Shown one piece after another: positions 10,390 to 20,878 of a DNA stretch of 64,000 nt. The DNA comes from Halictus rubicundus. Taxonomy: Eukaryota > Arthropoda > Insecta > Hymenoptera > Halictidae. Position numbers and translations under genes: made by a program. The number at the start of each line of letters is the position of its first letter. Within the stretch, counting starts at the first letter, position 1. The notes beneath the pieces are model-generated. The model was given only the letters and a program-made list of their open reading frames with translations, had not been told where the DNA came from and searched no databases. The stretch is from the NCBI RefSeq assembly GCF_050948215.1, contig NC_135156.1, forward strand, positions 17,965,257-18,029,256. The letters are read 5' to 3'.

Positions 10390-10732
10390 AAGCGCGTATA
10401 ATTCCATAACGCTATTTCCGAGCGCTTCAAGTACCTACAACTCGAAACTTCAAACTGTTATATCTCATCATGGAAGTATCTGACAAAAAAATGTTTCAGA
10501 CAAAATTGACTTGTTTTTTCCGGTAGAATCTAAATATGTAACATTTTATAGGGGGTTCCATTTAAAATTACAAAGGTACCTCCCCTCCCCCGTTAAAGGG
10601 GAAGGGAGGCCACTTCACGTTTATGTAGTCAGAAAGGCCCTTCAGTTCCATGCAATTTAAGGCTAAGAACTTTAAAATCGATGGCATAGTTTTCGAGATA
10701 TTGAGCTGTTCAGAGTTATGTGGGCCACCCTG
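10390..10732 (-). repeat. Right terminal inverted repeat of the mariner element
   Basis: Inverse copy of 9106-9448. It starts about 37 bp after the transposase stop codon and ends CCACCCTG next to TA. Confidence 0.93.
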
Positions 10733-11236
10733 TATATGTATACGCACGTACGCTAAACGAAAGGATTAATTCGTTACGGGAGAACGGCAACGATCTTATA
10801 TTCGGTTCGTTACAAATTTATTCTTCCTGTCCTCGGGAGAAACGGGATACGAAGTAGAACTGTATTTTATCGGACGTAATTACCCTATAAAGTCGTGTAT
10901 GGTTAATAAACGAGGAGCAAATGTTCGCCGTGAAGTTTCTCCACGCCTCCCGAATGCCCACGAATCACCATTCCGGCGAGTTTCCCTCGGAACGGTTCCC
11001 CGGCGACGCCCACGCAGTTCGCGACGTGTAATTGATTAAGCGGCGAACCGAGTTAATTAAAACTCGACCTCCTGGCCAGGGGTGGACGAAGCCCGGAGGT
11101 CATTCCGCAGCTGACATAATCATTTCGCCGAGCCACGTCAGTTGGTCAATTCCGGCGAATCTCTGAACGACGACTAATGAGGCAGGAAGACGGATCGCTC
11201 GCTGATCGATTCGCTCGCAGTATAGTGACTCCCAGT
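10733..11236. other. Flank with no gene recognised
   Basis: GC-moderate DNA between the mariner element and a family J copy. No open frame or repeat worth annotating. Confidence 0.5.
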
Positions 11237-11414
11237 ATAGCGAATTCTCGATATATGTCAACAACACGGGTCTTCCCAGCGTCTTGTATCCTCCAGGAGA
11301 CATACCGCGTTATGTTCACACTCCTCGGCGTCCGAGGCCTCTCACGGAGTACACTCCGCAGTAGCGGGGATAACTCCGCGACGTTTATCATCCAGAACTT
11401 GGCGACATATACAG
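11237..11414 (+). mobile_element. Family J element, right end truncated
   Basis: Starts TAGCGAATTCTCGATATATG and contains CTCCAGGAGACATA and CGCGACGTTTATCATCCAG. The right end stops at GGCGACATATACAG without the CACTG terminus. Confidence 0.75.
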
Positions 11415-11550
11415 CTAACGTTTGCACCTCAAGTATCTTTGTTGTTTCTAAAGATACGTAAAATATGGTAAGGACAAAGTTGAATGGTACAATGGGGCTG
11501 ACACGATGCCATAAAAAAATTTTGCTTTTATGTCATTTTTTTTAGAGATA

Positions 11551-11664
11551 TCAAGGTCACCTTGACTTTTTTAAGTGGAACCACCCTTTTTTTAAACACC
11601 TACGACGATAGTCCCTTTCATTAGGAATGCAGTGACTATGTTATTCCAAGGTCATTCAAGGTCA
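11551..11664 (+). promoter_or_regulatory. Cluster of three nuclear-receptor-type half-sites
   Basis: YCAAGGTCA occurs at 11551-11559, 11646-11654 and 11656-11664. This is the extended monomer motif bound by FTZ-F1-class receptors. The first is part of the imperfect palindrome TCAAGGTCACCTTGA. The AT-rich setting suggests the DNA may be a repeat, so function is uncertain. Confidence 0.25.
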
Positions 11665-11674
11665 AGGAAGAAAG

Positions 11675-11826
11675 TAATTTAGAAACCGAAACTGGAAATT
11701 GAGGATGTATTATAAGGGACGCTGTCTTGACCCTTCTGAATTCTAAAGATCCTAATCGAATTCGGTTTATCTGGATATGTCACAATGAAAATGAATTTCT
11801 AAACCTACTGAAAAATCGCTGTCACT
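11675..11826 (-). mobile_element. Family C fragment
   Basis: GAAACCGAAACTGGAAATTG, TCTAAAGATCCTAATCGAAT and CTGGATATGTCACAATGAAA match the interior of the 4026 copy in inverse orientation. Both termini are missing. Confidence 0.75.
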
Positions 11827-11835
11827 TTTCGTTTT

Positions 11836-12528
11836 TCTGCAGAAGGAGTACCGAAGGATTCCATTGCGATCGAGTAAAATATTTTCGAGTCCCACGTTCG
11901 TTGCACCGCTGTTACAGCAACCAAGACATTTGCAATTAGTTTGTCTGCTTAGACGGATGCATGTTACCACCGTGAAGGCATTTCCTCGGTTAGCCTTATC
12001 ATCTGTAAACGGTGAATAACCAACGAAAACAACCGTGGCTTTACTTTCGTTGCGAGCCAGCCGTCCCGTAAAATTCCGGGACAGATTAATTAAACGTTTA
12101 ACGCCGGCGGCTTCCGCCAGCCGATCACGATTCGTCGTTAATTAGCGGACTAAGGATGTTTAGCGTGCGCGGCGCGCGTAGGTGTGCGCGAAACATGCGA
12201 TATATACTCTTCTCCGGTTTTAGCACGGCAACCATCGAAAATGCTCATTGCAAATTCACCTCCACTTTGTACGATTCAATTATGAAAGATTCTATCTGAA
12301 GCCTGGTAGTTCCAACGTTGGTTAATTGCATCTTGTTTAACAAAGTTGTGCCAGGCCCAGAAGAAAACGCTGCAACTGCAACATGGGACACTTTCCTACT
12401 TGCTCACCATAATTTCTGACGACCATGAATCTCGTAGTTTCCTCGGAAATGGTCGAATGAATCAAATCCACGAGCCGAAATCATGGAACGTAGCATAATA
12501 CTCGTGGCATTTTCTTTGCTAAATTCTT
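11836..12528. other. Flank with no gene recognised
   Basis: Unique-looking DNA of mixed composition. I see no supported coding sequence or repeat. Confidence 0.5.
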
Positions 12529-12777
12529 TCAACCCTTTGCACTCGGCGCTATTTTCATTCTAAAACTAAATTTTTCTTCCGTCCAGGAATATTTTCAGTT
12601 TATACATACGAAACTGACCCGATTACCACATACAATATTTAAATTTTTAGTAATCTATTAAATAGAAATTCTGTAGTGTAACAAATATTTTGCAATATTT
12701 TTTGTAATTTCTTTGAAATAATGCCACAATAATCTCTAGTGGTGCTTCAGAGTCACCAATCGAGTGCAAAGGGTTAA
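12529..12777 (-). mobile_element. TTAA element, family A
   Basis: TCAACCCTTTGCACTCGGCG to CGAGTGCAAAGGGTTAA, 249 bp. The left target has changed from TTAA to TCAA. It is inverted relative to the copy at 3781. Confidence 0.92.
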
Positions 12778-12803
12778 TATTTCACGAAGGTGGGACATCG
12801 CAT

Positions 12804-13021
12804 TTAACACTAGGTTTACGGAGCACTAAAAACGACTATTTTACATTACTTTACAAAAATAACATGATGGTATCTATCAAAATTTGTGGCCATCTTTTTG
12901 ATAATATATACCCAAAGAAATCAATTTGTTAAATGATGGATGCATCTTTACAATCTCAATATTCGTAAATTAAAAATATTAGAATCCGTCATTTTCACGG
13001 GTCCCGTAAATCCAGTGTTAA
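12804..13021 (-). mobile_element. TTAA element, family B
   Basis: TTAACACTAGGTTTACGGAG to GGGTCCCGTAAATCCAGTGT plus TAA, 218 bp. Inverted relative to the copies at 3111 and 7501. Confidence 0.92.
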
Positions 13022-13029
13022 CCAGGAAC

Positions 13030-13075
13030 CATTACTGTTCTAACCAAAAACAAAAAAAGTCATGGAATAACAATT
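13030..13075 (+). repeat. Dispersed repeat fragment
   Basis: CATTACTGTTCTAACCAAAA then AAAAAGTCATGGAATAAC matches the blocks at 1746 and 8514. It starts directly after the family B element that ends at 13021. Confidence 0.5.
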
Positions 13076-13299
13076 TATATTTATATTCTGTGCAGATTAT
13101 CTTAAATTCAAATAATAATCAACTAAATCATAATTACATCTTGTAATATTGTAACACCAACCTGTAAAATTGTAATACCAGATTGTAAAGTGAAATGGAC
13201 CCATTTGAGGGCCTAAAGAGCTTCAATAAAATAAAAAAAGCTTAGTATCAGTGATTTTTATCGTAGAAAATTTTGGGAGTTATTTTTGGTCCCCTGCGT

Positions 13300-13525
13300 T
13301 TAACCCTTAAATGCATATGAGTGGGGTCCGCAAGGGATCCCAGTGTTGGATTTTGTGTTAACATTTTTGGTTTACAGAAATTTTACAGTTTTACAGAAAG
13401 TTCACAGAAATAAATTGTTGCTGTAATCAAAGTTAGCAAGGAATTAGGTAAGTGGAGTCCTCGATGGACCCCATGCATGCATTCGTGTTCCTAATATTTA
13501 GTTTACCTATGCACTTAAGGGTTAA
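13300..13525. mobile_element. TTAA element, family F
   Basis: TTAACCCTTAAATGCATATG at the left and CTATGCACTTAAGGGTTAA at the right. An inner pair GTGGGGTCCGC / GATGGACCCCATGCATGC adds to the symmetry. 226 bp, single copy in this window, no coding capacity. Confidence 0.8.
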
Positions 13526-14145
13526 CGAAACATTTCAATGACTAAGACAGACGGGGAAACAAATAGCGGTGGCGAACGTGTTAATTGGCAGTTGTTGGCG
13601 ACCCATCAACGTGGGTGTTTGCCTCGATCGACGAAGATGAGTGTGCGCGCGAAGTATCTTCCCAGGGCTGGTTGTTTACCGGGAGAACGGCTGACGGAAT
13701 CCGTAATTGTCGAGTGAAAAGACGAAGCGACGCGACGCGACGCGTCTTGTTGCGTCGCGTGGGTAGAGAGGCAGAGGCACACGTATTCGTTTAGTATGAC
13801 CGGCATCGAGTTTCCGAAAGTACGGCTGTTTCGGGGTAAACGGCCTGGCCTCTATCACCATCCTACTCGGCGCTGCTCGCCCGTTGTTCGCTCCTACTCT
13901 TCGGCATTGTCTTCGCGTATCCTCGAAATGCTAATTGGCCGAGAGAGGAGGCCTCGACCGGTGAATCACGGACGAGAGCCGCGCCGGCGTTCCTCGGATC
14001 GTTCTCGCTAAATCGCTAATTAACACCGGATGCTAAATCGACGATACATTAATTGCATCTTTCACCGTAATCGACCCGTTATTCATTAATACCATAACTT
14101 GACCGACAGGTGATTAACTCGAGAGAAGTAGCAAACTCTCTAGGC
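13526..14145. other. Flank with no gene recognised
   Basis: GC-rich, with repeated GACGCGACGCGACGCG near 13730-13745 and several palindromic CGCG motifs. No gene recognised. Confidence 0.5.
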
Positions 14146-14388
14146 TTAACCCTTTGCGGACGGGCATTATTTTTAGTATACTCCTCGGCGGAGAAAGCAT
14201 AGTAATTAAACGAAGGGAAAATCTGATAATAGATTCTTTCAGATCTTTAAATCTGATTCTTTCGAGAATAATAGTTTCTTTGAAAACGGTTCGCAGCCAC
14301 AGAACGATACATATGTTCAGTGCACAAATTCGCAACCTCTTCCGGTGCCTATGTCGAGTCAGACTCGACGTTCACTTTTGCGCTTTAA
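14146..14388 (-). mobile_element. Probable TTAA element, family K
   Basis: TTAACCCTTTGCGGACGGG at the left and TTTTGCGCTTTAA at the right. The perfect palindrome CGAGTCAGACTCG lies close to the right end; the same palindrome lies close to the left end of the element at 59704. Ends are diverged. Confidence 0.5.
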
Positions 14389-14831
14389 TGACTCATTTTA
14401 GATTCGTTAATTTCCCGGTACGCGACAACAATTGCAGTATCTCTCAGCTGTTCTGCATAGACTGGTAAAGCTACGCATTGGAAGACGATCGAGTTATACA
14501 ACGTTCCGAGATGGAAAACAGGCCGGACCGCAAACTGTGAAAATTGTCAAAGGAGAGAGGGAATTTTTATTTATAAGCCGGTGGATTTGCGGTCGTACCG
14601 ATAACCTTTCGAAAGAGCCGAGGAGCTCCGCAATCATCCCGATTGAAAGTGGACGAAAGGTGGATGCGCGCGCGATCGCGTGGCAGGTGTGTCCGTCGAA
14701 TAATTTGGAAAATCACGGAACCGAGGGGGCAGGGGATGGTGCAGGTGAGGGGAGGGGAGGGGAGGTAGGGTGAGTGCAGAAGAAAGGGAGAGAGAAAGGT
14801 AGCCGGCTTGCGGCTTGCGACTCGCAATCAG

Positions 14832-14851
14832 CTCGGCTCGGCTCGGCTCGG
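14832..14851 (+). repeat. (GCTCG)n pentamer repeat
   Basis: Four tandem copies of GCTCG. The same pentamer, or its inverse CGAGC, is expanded at 54905-54924 and 55105-55290. Confidence 0.9.
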
Positions 14852-15017
14852 AGGAGACGCGAGTTACATGTCGATCGCTCGCCGCCGATGGTGATGCCGG
14901 TCTGATGCCGCCGATTAAGCGACAAGAGAGCCACGGTGCCGGCCATTTTTACCATAACAATGCACGCACGGTTCGTCATAGCCGTGGTCGCAGCCACGGC
15001 CGCTATTGTTCCACGGT

Positions 15018-15025
15018 TTCCCACA
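15018..15025 (-). promoter_or_regulatory. Su(H)-like motif TGTGGGAA
   Basis: Matches YGTGRGAA, the binding consensus of Suppressor of Hairless, the DNA-binding effector of Notch. It is 19 kb upstream of Delta. An isolated short motif is weak evidence. Confidence 0.2.
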
Positions 15026-15327
15026 CGCGGCTCCTACGTGACGCGAATTCGTCGCGCTAATGGGAGTGCGTCCTCTCCGCTCCTCTCCGCTCCTCTCCGC
15101 TTCGCATACGCGTGTACGAGCGACCGTCGCCCGTGATTTATCGGCGACGCGACTGCGATCCATGGATCGGTTATCAGCAGCCTCCCAGAATCAAATTGTC
15201 AAGCACCAAATGAAATTCTACAGGCAAAGTACTCTACAATGCCTGTGAACAGTACAGTGTTTATTCGGTACATGTCCAAGATACTGGTCTGGACAGAGAC
15301 ATATATCGAGCAGGAGATACCGTTTAA

Positions 15328-15497
15328 ATTGCGAATATTCAGATTGTAAAAATGCATCTATGAGCAATTACTTATCAAATTGATTTCTTTGGGTATATAT
15401 TATTAAAAAAATGGCTAGAAACTTTGATCGATATATTCCTGTTACTTTTATAAAGTAATGTAAAATAGTCATTTTTAACCGTAAACCTAGTGTTAAG
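15328..15497 (+). mobile_element. Family B element, left end missing (tandem unit 1)
   Basis: Interior AAATTGCGAATATTCAGATT to the right terminus CGTAAACCTAGTGTTAA. The left 40 bp is replaced by family J-like sequence. Confidence 0.88.
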
Positions 15498-15650
15498 GCG
15501 CCTAATGTTGCCGCATTCAGAAACAAAAATTGCAGGACCTGAATTCGCTTGTGTTATTTTTTTTTTATTATATTTTGATTATATTATTCGATACATGTCC
15601 AAGATACTGGTCTGGACAGAGACATATATCGAGCAGGAGATACCGTTTAA

Positions 15651-15820
15651 ATTGCGAATATTCAGATTGTAAAAATGCATCTATGAGCAATTACTTAACA
15701 AATTGATTTCTTTGGGTATATATTATTAAAAAAATGGCTAGAAACTTTGATCGATACATTCCTGTTACTTTTATAAAGTAATGTAAAATAGTCATTTTTA
15801 ACCGTAAACCTAGTGTTAAG
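15651..15820 (+). mobile_element. Family B element, left end missing (tandem unit 2)
   Basis: Near-identical second copy, 323 bp after the first, with the same truncation point. The truncation therefore predates the tandem duplication. Confidence 0.88.
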
Positions 15821-15899
15821 GCGCCTAATGTTGCCGCATTCAGAAACAAAAATTGCAGGACGTGAATTCGCTTGTGTTATTTTTTTTTTATTATATTTT

Positions 15900-16097
15900 G
15901 ATTATATTATTCGATGCATGTCCAAGATACTGGTCTGGACAGAGACACATATCGAGCAGGAGATACTATTCTTTGATCCACGCTGAATGTAGAAAAGGAG
16001 AGCGAAGCTCTAGAGGCGTCCGAGGCCTCGCGATAGTGGGGATAACTCCGCGACGTTTATCATGCAGGCTTTGGCGACATATATAGAGAAATCGCTG
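15900..16097 (+). mobile_element. Family J element, left end fused to the tandem repeat
   Basis: The right half has GGGGATAACTCCGCGACG, TTATCATGCAGG and ends TATATAGAGAAATCGCTG before TA. The left half is the third ATGCATGTCCAAGATAC start of the 323-bp repeat. Confidence 0.7.
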
Positions 16098-16998
16098 TAT
16101 TTGAAAAATTCGAAATACTTAGTGGACTCGTTTCCATCGTTCCTGCTCGCCAAGTGAACGTTGACCAAAAAAGATTTCGAAAGGGGAATAATTCGACGAT
16201 TCGATCGCAGCGAGCGGAGTCGCCCGGCTAAATAGAAACGACAAGAAGAGGAAAAAGGTTTCTTCGACAAGACCGAATTGGCTACCGATTGAGTCGTCTT
16301 CCAAGTTTTTCGCAGCGTTCTCTGTTCCCCGTTCCTCGGTTCTCGGTCGTTCTCGTCGGGAATGTATTCGAAAAAACACCGAATTCTTCGTTGACATTCG
16401 AGGGAAGCGCGCCGGTCGTTCCTCAGGTTGTCGACTCGAGTCGCACGGCTCGACAAAAACCAACGATTTCCATTTACCTACGCGTGGAAGCCGAAGCGAA
16501 CGGGTGCGCGATGGAGAAATGACCATCACGAATCGCTGGAACACGTGGATTTCGGAATGAACCGGCGCGCCGCGGCATTATGCGAGGGAACCAGTCGCTC
16601 GGTAGGTCATTGTCGGCGGCATGGTTCTTTCTTTGGTCTCCGAGGAACCAACAACGAGACTCCGAAAACCACAAGTTTCACCTCTGTTCTGCTCGCTCCA
16701 GCGTGCTCTTCGTTCGATCATTTTTATCAAGTATTTGCAAAGAATTTGTTTTCCCTTTAGTTCCGTACCGATCGTTCAAGAGGGCTGTGTTCAAAATGTT
16801 CTAAAAACTATAATTTTGTTTACAACCCCGTAATAAAATAGCGGCGTCCGTGCCTTCCGAGGATCATATTCGTCATTGCATACTTTTTCATTTTCATGCG
16901 GGATTTCATGCAACGGTAACAACAAAGAAAATTTGCGACCTTTACGGAGATGTATCGAAGGTCAACAAGTGTCAACGTTGGTCCAGAAGGTTGAACGA
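16098..16998. other. Flank with no gene recognised
   Basis: Unique-looking DNA. Open frames of 110-150 codons on both strands overlap each other and show no domains, so none is supported. Confidence 0.5.
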
Positions 16999-17524
16999 TT
17001 AAAAGTGCGATTCTAAGTCGGAAATCGTGAAAAACGGCAATTTTTCCACTTTTAAGCGTTTATAACTTGTAAACGAATCAACCAATGTCGGTGAAATTTT
17101 CAGCATGGATATAATTTATTCAAGCGAATCAAACATATTTTTTAAATGTTCAATGCATGCTCGGATAAAAAAGCTAAAAAAACCAACTTTTACTATTTCT
17201 TTTGCGATTCCGACGAATTGAAACTTTTTTCAAAAATTCTTTACGCCTCGTCCAATGAACTAATCCTTCTAACTTCTCAATAAAATTCAAGTCATTTGAT
17301 CCAATTTCTAAAAAGTTATGTTGCTTCAAATAGTGTAGACTCAGTTTTGCTCGTTAGTGTATATATTACAGTGTACATGTCAGTGTACATGTACTCGTAC
17401 AACACCGAAGTGTTTAGTCATTTATTAAATACAAACAAATTTAGCAATGTCAAAAATATTTTGAATAATGATACAGCAATTTTTAGCGGCGCCCTACAGT
17501 CGCCATCGGAGTGCTAAGGGTTAA
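16999..17524 (-). mobile_element. Long family A-type TTAA element
   Basis: TTAA at both ends; right end GTCGCCATCGGAGTGCTAAG then GGTTAA. The interior is shared with 34260-34965 (GGCAATTTTTCCACTTTTA, TCGGTGAAATTTTCAGCA, GTAGACTCAGTTTTGCTCG) and is absent from the 249-bp family A copies. Possibly a longer ancestor or a composite. The left terminus is diverged. Confidence 0.7.
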
Positions 17525-18898
17525 AACCTTGAATTTCCTACAAAGTTTGTTTCAGATTTCAAAATAATCGATCGCTTATGGGTAGCCCTGATATAAAACA
17601 AGGGCTCATAAATGTCCTAGCCTGGTTGAAAGCAACGTGGAGAAATTGGACCGTGTCGAGGGATGAAAATTGGTTCTCGGTGACCAGAGAGTATCGTCGG
17701 CATTAAAATTCCCGAGGACAGGCGAAATACCTGAGGAGCATATTGCGCGAGAGCATCGATCCATCCGAGCCGCCGAACGATCCAGCGATCGCAGGCTGGA
17801 ACAAAAGGTCGAAAAAGGGAGCGCATGGTTTTCGGTGGTGTCACCGGAGAAAGGGGGTGGTCCAGCTGTGGGCAGCATGCAGGAATGCGCTGTTTTTTAG
17901 CATGCGGAGGAGTATTCGGGCGACTGGTTTAGCTCGGGGAGCATCTTCGGGGCATATCGGTGTTCAACCCGTTACGCCTCCCTTCTGTGCGGTCACTCCG
18001 CAGAGGCCTATTAATTTCCAATGATCTTCGGGGTAACCAGCTGCGCCAGCAAACAAAGATAAAAAGGGGAGGGAGAGGAGAGGGGAAAAAAAAACAGGGC
18101 TCTCCGAGGGAGAGAAAAAAAAGAAGATCCTCCGAAGGACGCTCCCTCTCTTTCTCTCTCCTCTCTCTGTCTCTCCACCTGGTTCGTCTTCTCCGGCCGT
18201 TCGTTTGTCGTTCACCGATCGAGATGCGTTTCGTTTCTTCGAGGCTTCTCGAAGTGTAGCCTCCCTCTACCTGTCTCTGTCTACCTGGGCCGCGCACGGT
18301 GCTCTCCACGTTGCCTCATCCCGAGCCCCGAAGAAAAGCTGCGAACAGATGCTGGCTCTTCGGGGCACGAACCTCCTTCCTCCGCACGTTTCCCTGTTGC
18401 GCGCCAGGTAAACGCCAGTCAGATGCAAATCGACGTTTTTCCTACGTGCTCCACTCGAGTGGCTGGCCCATTGTTGCCGCTGCTGCCTCCTCTCTTCTTT
18501 CCCTTCGACTTTTTTTCCCCGCTTCGTTTTCTTTTTCTCCCTCTTCGTCCTCTCCTCCCGCTCTCCGACGGGTCGATTCAACGCAACGAAGGAAACTGCC
18601 CGCGGGGGAGACGATCCCCTGGAAATCGCCTTTGTTGCTCCCGGGTCCCGGGGGACAGGGACCGCGAACAGTCCTTTTGTTTTCTGCGGTCGGCGACGCG
18701 TTCGTTACGCCGCTGATCGCGAATGGGATCACCGAGAATACGTCATTACGACCGAGGGCCACCGCTAGCATGTTCAACGTCCTCTCAACCTTGTTCGATC
18801 ACGATCGACCGAGGACGTCGCAAATAGATCCTCGATTTTCGGACTGCCTTCTGGAGACTTTCGCTCCACCCTTTTTCCGACGACTTCTCTTCAAAGAA
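17525..18898. other. GC-rich, CT/GA-biased flank, no gene recognised
   Basis: 18050-18200 is purine- then pyrimidine-rich, and 18440-18570 is C/T-rich. The long open frame 18299-18940 runs through this biased DNA and into the family A element, which argues against it being a gene. Confidence 0.5.
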
Positions 18899-19150
18899 TT
18901 AACCCTTTGCACTCGAGCGGTGACTCTGAAGCACCGCTAGCAATTATTGTGGCATTATTTCAAAGAAATGACGAGAAATTTTACGAAATATTTGTTACAT
19001 TACAAAATTTGTACTTAATATAGATTACAAAAACATTCAAATATTATACGTGGAAATCGGATCAGTTTCGTGTGAAGAAAATGAAAATATTCCAAGACGG
19101 AAGAAAAATGTGGTTTCAGAATGAATATAGCGCCGAGTGCAAAGGGTTAA
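18899..19150 (+). mobile_element. TTAA element, family A
   Basis: TTAACCCTTTGCACTCGAGC to GCCGAGTGCAAAGGGTTAA, 252 bp, intact TTAA on both sides. Close to a consensus copy. Confidence 0.95.
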
Positions 19151-20216
19151 TGGCTACATTAATCCCTGCTCCTACAGAAAACGAAAACTTTCCATGCTCC
19201 GCTTTTCTAGCCGAAATCAGTTGCTTAACAAATTCTGGAATGCCATACTTATGCAAGCCAAATGTTTAGTCAAATGTTTTATTAATGGGAAAAATATAAA
19301 TATCGGAAAGAAAGAAATCGAGGAGTAAAGAGTTTTGCAAACGGGGCGCAAACGGGGGGGTTGAGAAAACATTTTAGCAGCGACGCGAACGTTGTAGCAA
19401 ACGAAACGAATGGCGGTGGCAAACATGTTGAAGATTGCGACGCGGGCTGCGAGAAGAAGGCGAAGGCGAAGGTGCACGCGCGCCGAGTTATTTGTTTAGG
19501 AAGCTGGCCGAGAGCCTGAGAAAGAAATCAGGCCGCGTAAGCGAGCAGGAAGAGGCGCGAGAGGATGGTAGGAAGGAAGGAAGGAAGGAAGGAAAGAAGG
19601 GAACGAAACGGAAGAAGGAAAGAAAGAAGGTCCGCCGGGCCGCGACGGGAGAAACAGCAGCTGCAACACCCGATACGTATCGTGTTGGGTCCGGGTCCGG
19701 GGCGTGGTGGGGAATATGCCCGGCAGGGTCACTCCGGAGAGATTATTATCATTTGTATCGGGCCCGGTTCGTGTGCTCTCGTGAACGCTCGGCCGTCTTC
19801 GGGCGCGTGGCACGCGTGCCGGCTCCCCCACTACCTGCCAGCCGAGGCCCCGGAGCCGGGGCCCACTCCGAGGCTCCGCTCTCGGTCCCTGGCCGAGCGC
19901 TCATGCTCTCCGCCTAGGCCTTAGGGTGTCTCTCGATATTACGTCGAGAACCGGACCCAGCGACTGCCGCCACCGCTCGTAAACTCGGACATTGTGCTTC
20001 AAATGAATGCGGAAGACGGACCGGACCTACGCCCGATTCTATATCCGGTCCCCGCCGGTCCCATTATCATCGGGCCCCGAACCACCATGCGTCCCTCGAA
20101 ATTCATTTCAGCAATTTTTTAAAGAATCCGCAGAGTTATGGAACTTTTGAGCGGATAAATTATTCCTAGTATTTTATGTAGGCTAATTAAATTAATTCAA
20201 TTTGTCGGTACACACC
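19151..20216. other. Flank with GGAA repeat, no gene recognised
   Basis: A GGAA-type tract lies at 19568-19600. The stretch 19640-20090 is GC-rich with many GGCCCGG-type motifs. No supported coding sequence. Confidence 0.5.
19568..19600 (+). repeat. (GGAA)n microsatellite
   Basis: Tandem GGAA units with slight interruptions at the right end. Confidence 0.9.
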
Positions 20217-20272
20217 CTAGCACTTTCACTGCCAAACTAGAAACCTCGAAAATTCCATGAAATCGAAGTTAT

Positions 20273-20725
20273 TTAACACTAGATTTACGGAACCCGTCAA
20301 AATGGCGGGTTTTAATATCTTTAATTTCACTCGGCGCTATATTCATTCTAAAACTAAATTTTTCTTCCGTCTTAGAATATTTTCATTTTATTCGTACAAA
20401 ACTGATCCGATTTCCACATATAATATTTCAATGTTTAGTGATCTGTTAAACACAAATTTTGTAATCTAACAAATATTTTGTAAAATTTCTCGTAATTTCT
20501 TTGAAATAATGCCACAATAATTTCTAGCGGTGCTTCAGAGTCACCACTCGAGTGCAAAGGGTTAAGATTCCAACGATGCATAGATGAGAAATTATTTAGC
20601 AAATCTATTTCTTTGGGTACACATTATTGTAAAAATATTGCTAAAAATGTGGGTAGCGGGTTCTTGATATTTTTACACAGTAATGGAAAATAGTCACTTT
20701 CAGTGCTCCGTGAACCTAGTGTTAA
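20273..20725 (+). mobile_element. TTAA element, family B, nested in C and hosting A
   Basis: TTAACACTAGATTTACGGAA at the left and CCGTGAACCTAGTGTTAA at the right, with TTAA duplicated on both sides within family C. The interior is split at 20321-20565 by a family A element. Without it, the family B part is about 210 bp, as in other copies. Confidence 0.93.
20321..20565 (-). mobile_element. TTAA element, family A, innermost of the nest
   Basis: Left TTAATTTCACTCGGCGC, which has lost about four bases of the usual CCCTTTG; right CTCGAGTGCAAAGGGTTAA. It sits at a TTAA of family B and is the youngest of the three insertions. Confidence 0.92.
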
Positions 20726-20878
20726 TGAAATAAAAATTGAAAAAAATTAAATGTGTAATGTTCAGTGGTCCTCCAACTTTCTTGCATTTTACAGATCCCA
20801 ATCGGTGCAATAAACATATTCACGTAAAAATAATTCCGTCACCGACATGTATAGGTGACATGGCAGTAAACGTGCTAG

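Larger units (their letters stand above)
9106..10732 (+). mobile_element. Tc1/mariner-superfamily element with long terminal inverted repeats
   Basis: A 1627-bp DNA transposon. Ends read CAGGGTGGCCCACATAAC and its inverse, flanked by TA at 9104-9105 and 10733-10734, the standard target duplication of this superfamily. The inverted repeats are about 343 bp (9106-9448 and 10390-10732) and nearly identical; I count about three substitutions. Between them is one transposase frame. Near-identity of the two arms indicates recent insertion, yet the coding frame is disrupted. Its AT-rich composition contrasts with the surrounding host DNA. Confidence 0.95.
14389..15263. other. GC-rich flank with simple repeats, no gene recognised
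   Basis: Contains GGCTC pentamers (14832-14851), GGGGA repeats (14745-14770) and four direct CTCCGCTC units (15073-15105). A Su(H)-like TTCCCACA lies at 15018-15025. No recognisable coding sequence. Confidence 0.5.
15264..15960 (+). repeat. 323-bp tandem repeat, two full units plus a third start
   Basis: TCGRTRCATGTCCAAGATAC with GGTCTGGACAGAGACA recurs with an exact 323-bp spacing (ends of the ATGTCC motif at 15277, 15600 and 15923). Each unit joins a degenerate family J end to a left-truncated family B element, then a segment (GGCGCCTAATGTTGCCGC) also found after the family B copy at 7501. The two units are nearly identical. Confidence 0.93.
20217..20878 (-). mobile_element. TTAA element, family C, interrupted by family B
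   Basis: Outermost of a triple nest. 20217-20272 and 20726-20878 together match family C in inverse orientation (TTTCACTGCCAAACTAGAAA at the left, GGTGACATGGCAGTAAACGT at the right). Both ends now read CTAG where TTAA is expected. The interruption lies at a TTTAATGAAAT site that is still uninterrupted in the copy at 6672 (read in inverse). The family C part alone is about 210 bp. Confidence 0.9.

Noticed and set aside
18299..18940. 213-codon open frame
   Set aside because: Runs through C/T-biased DNA and ends inside a family A MITE; no recognisable domain.
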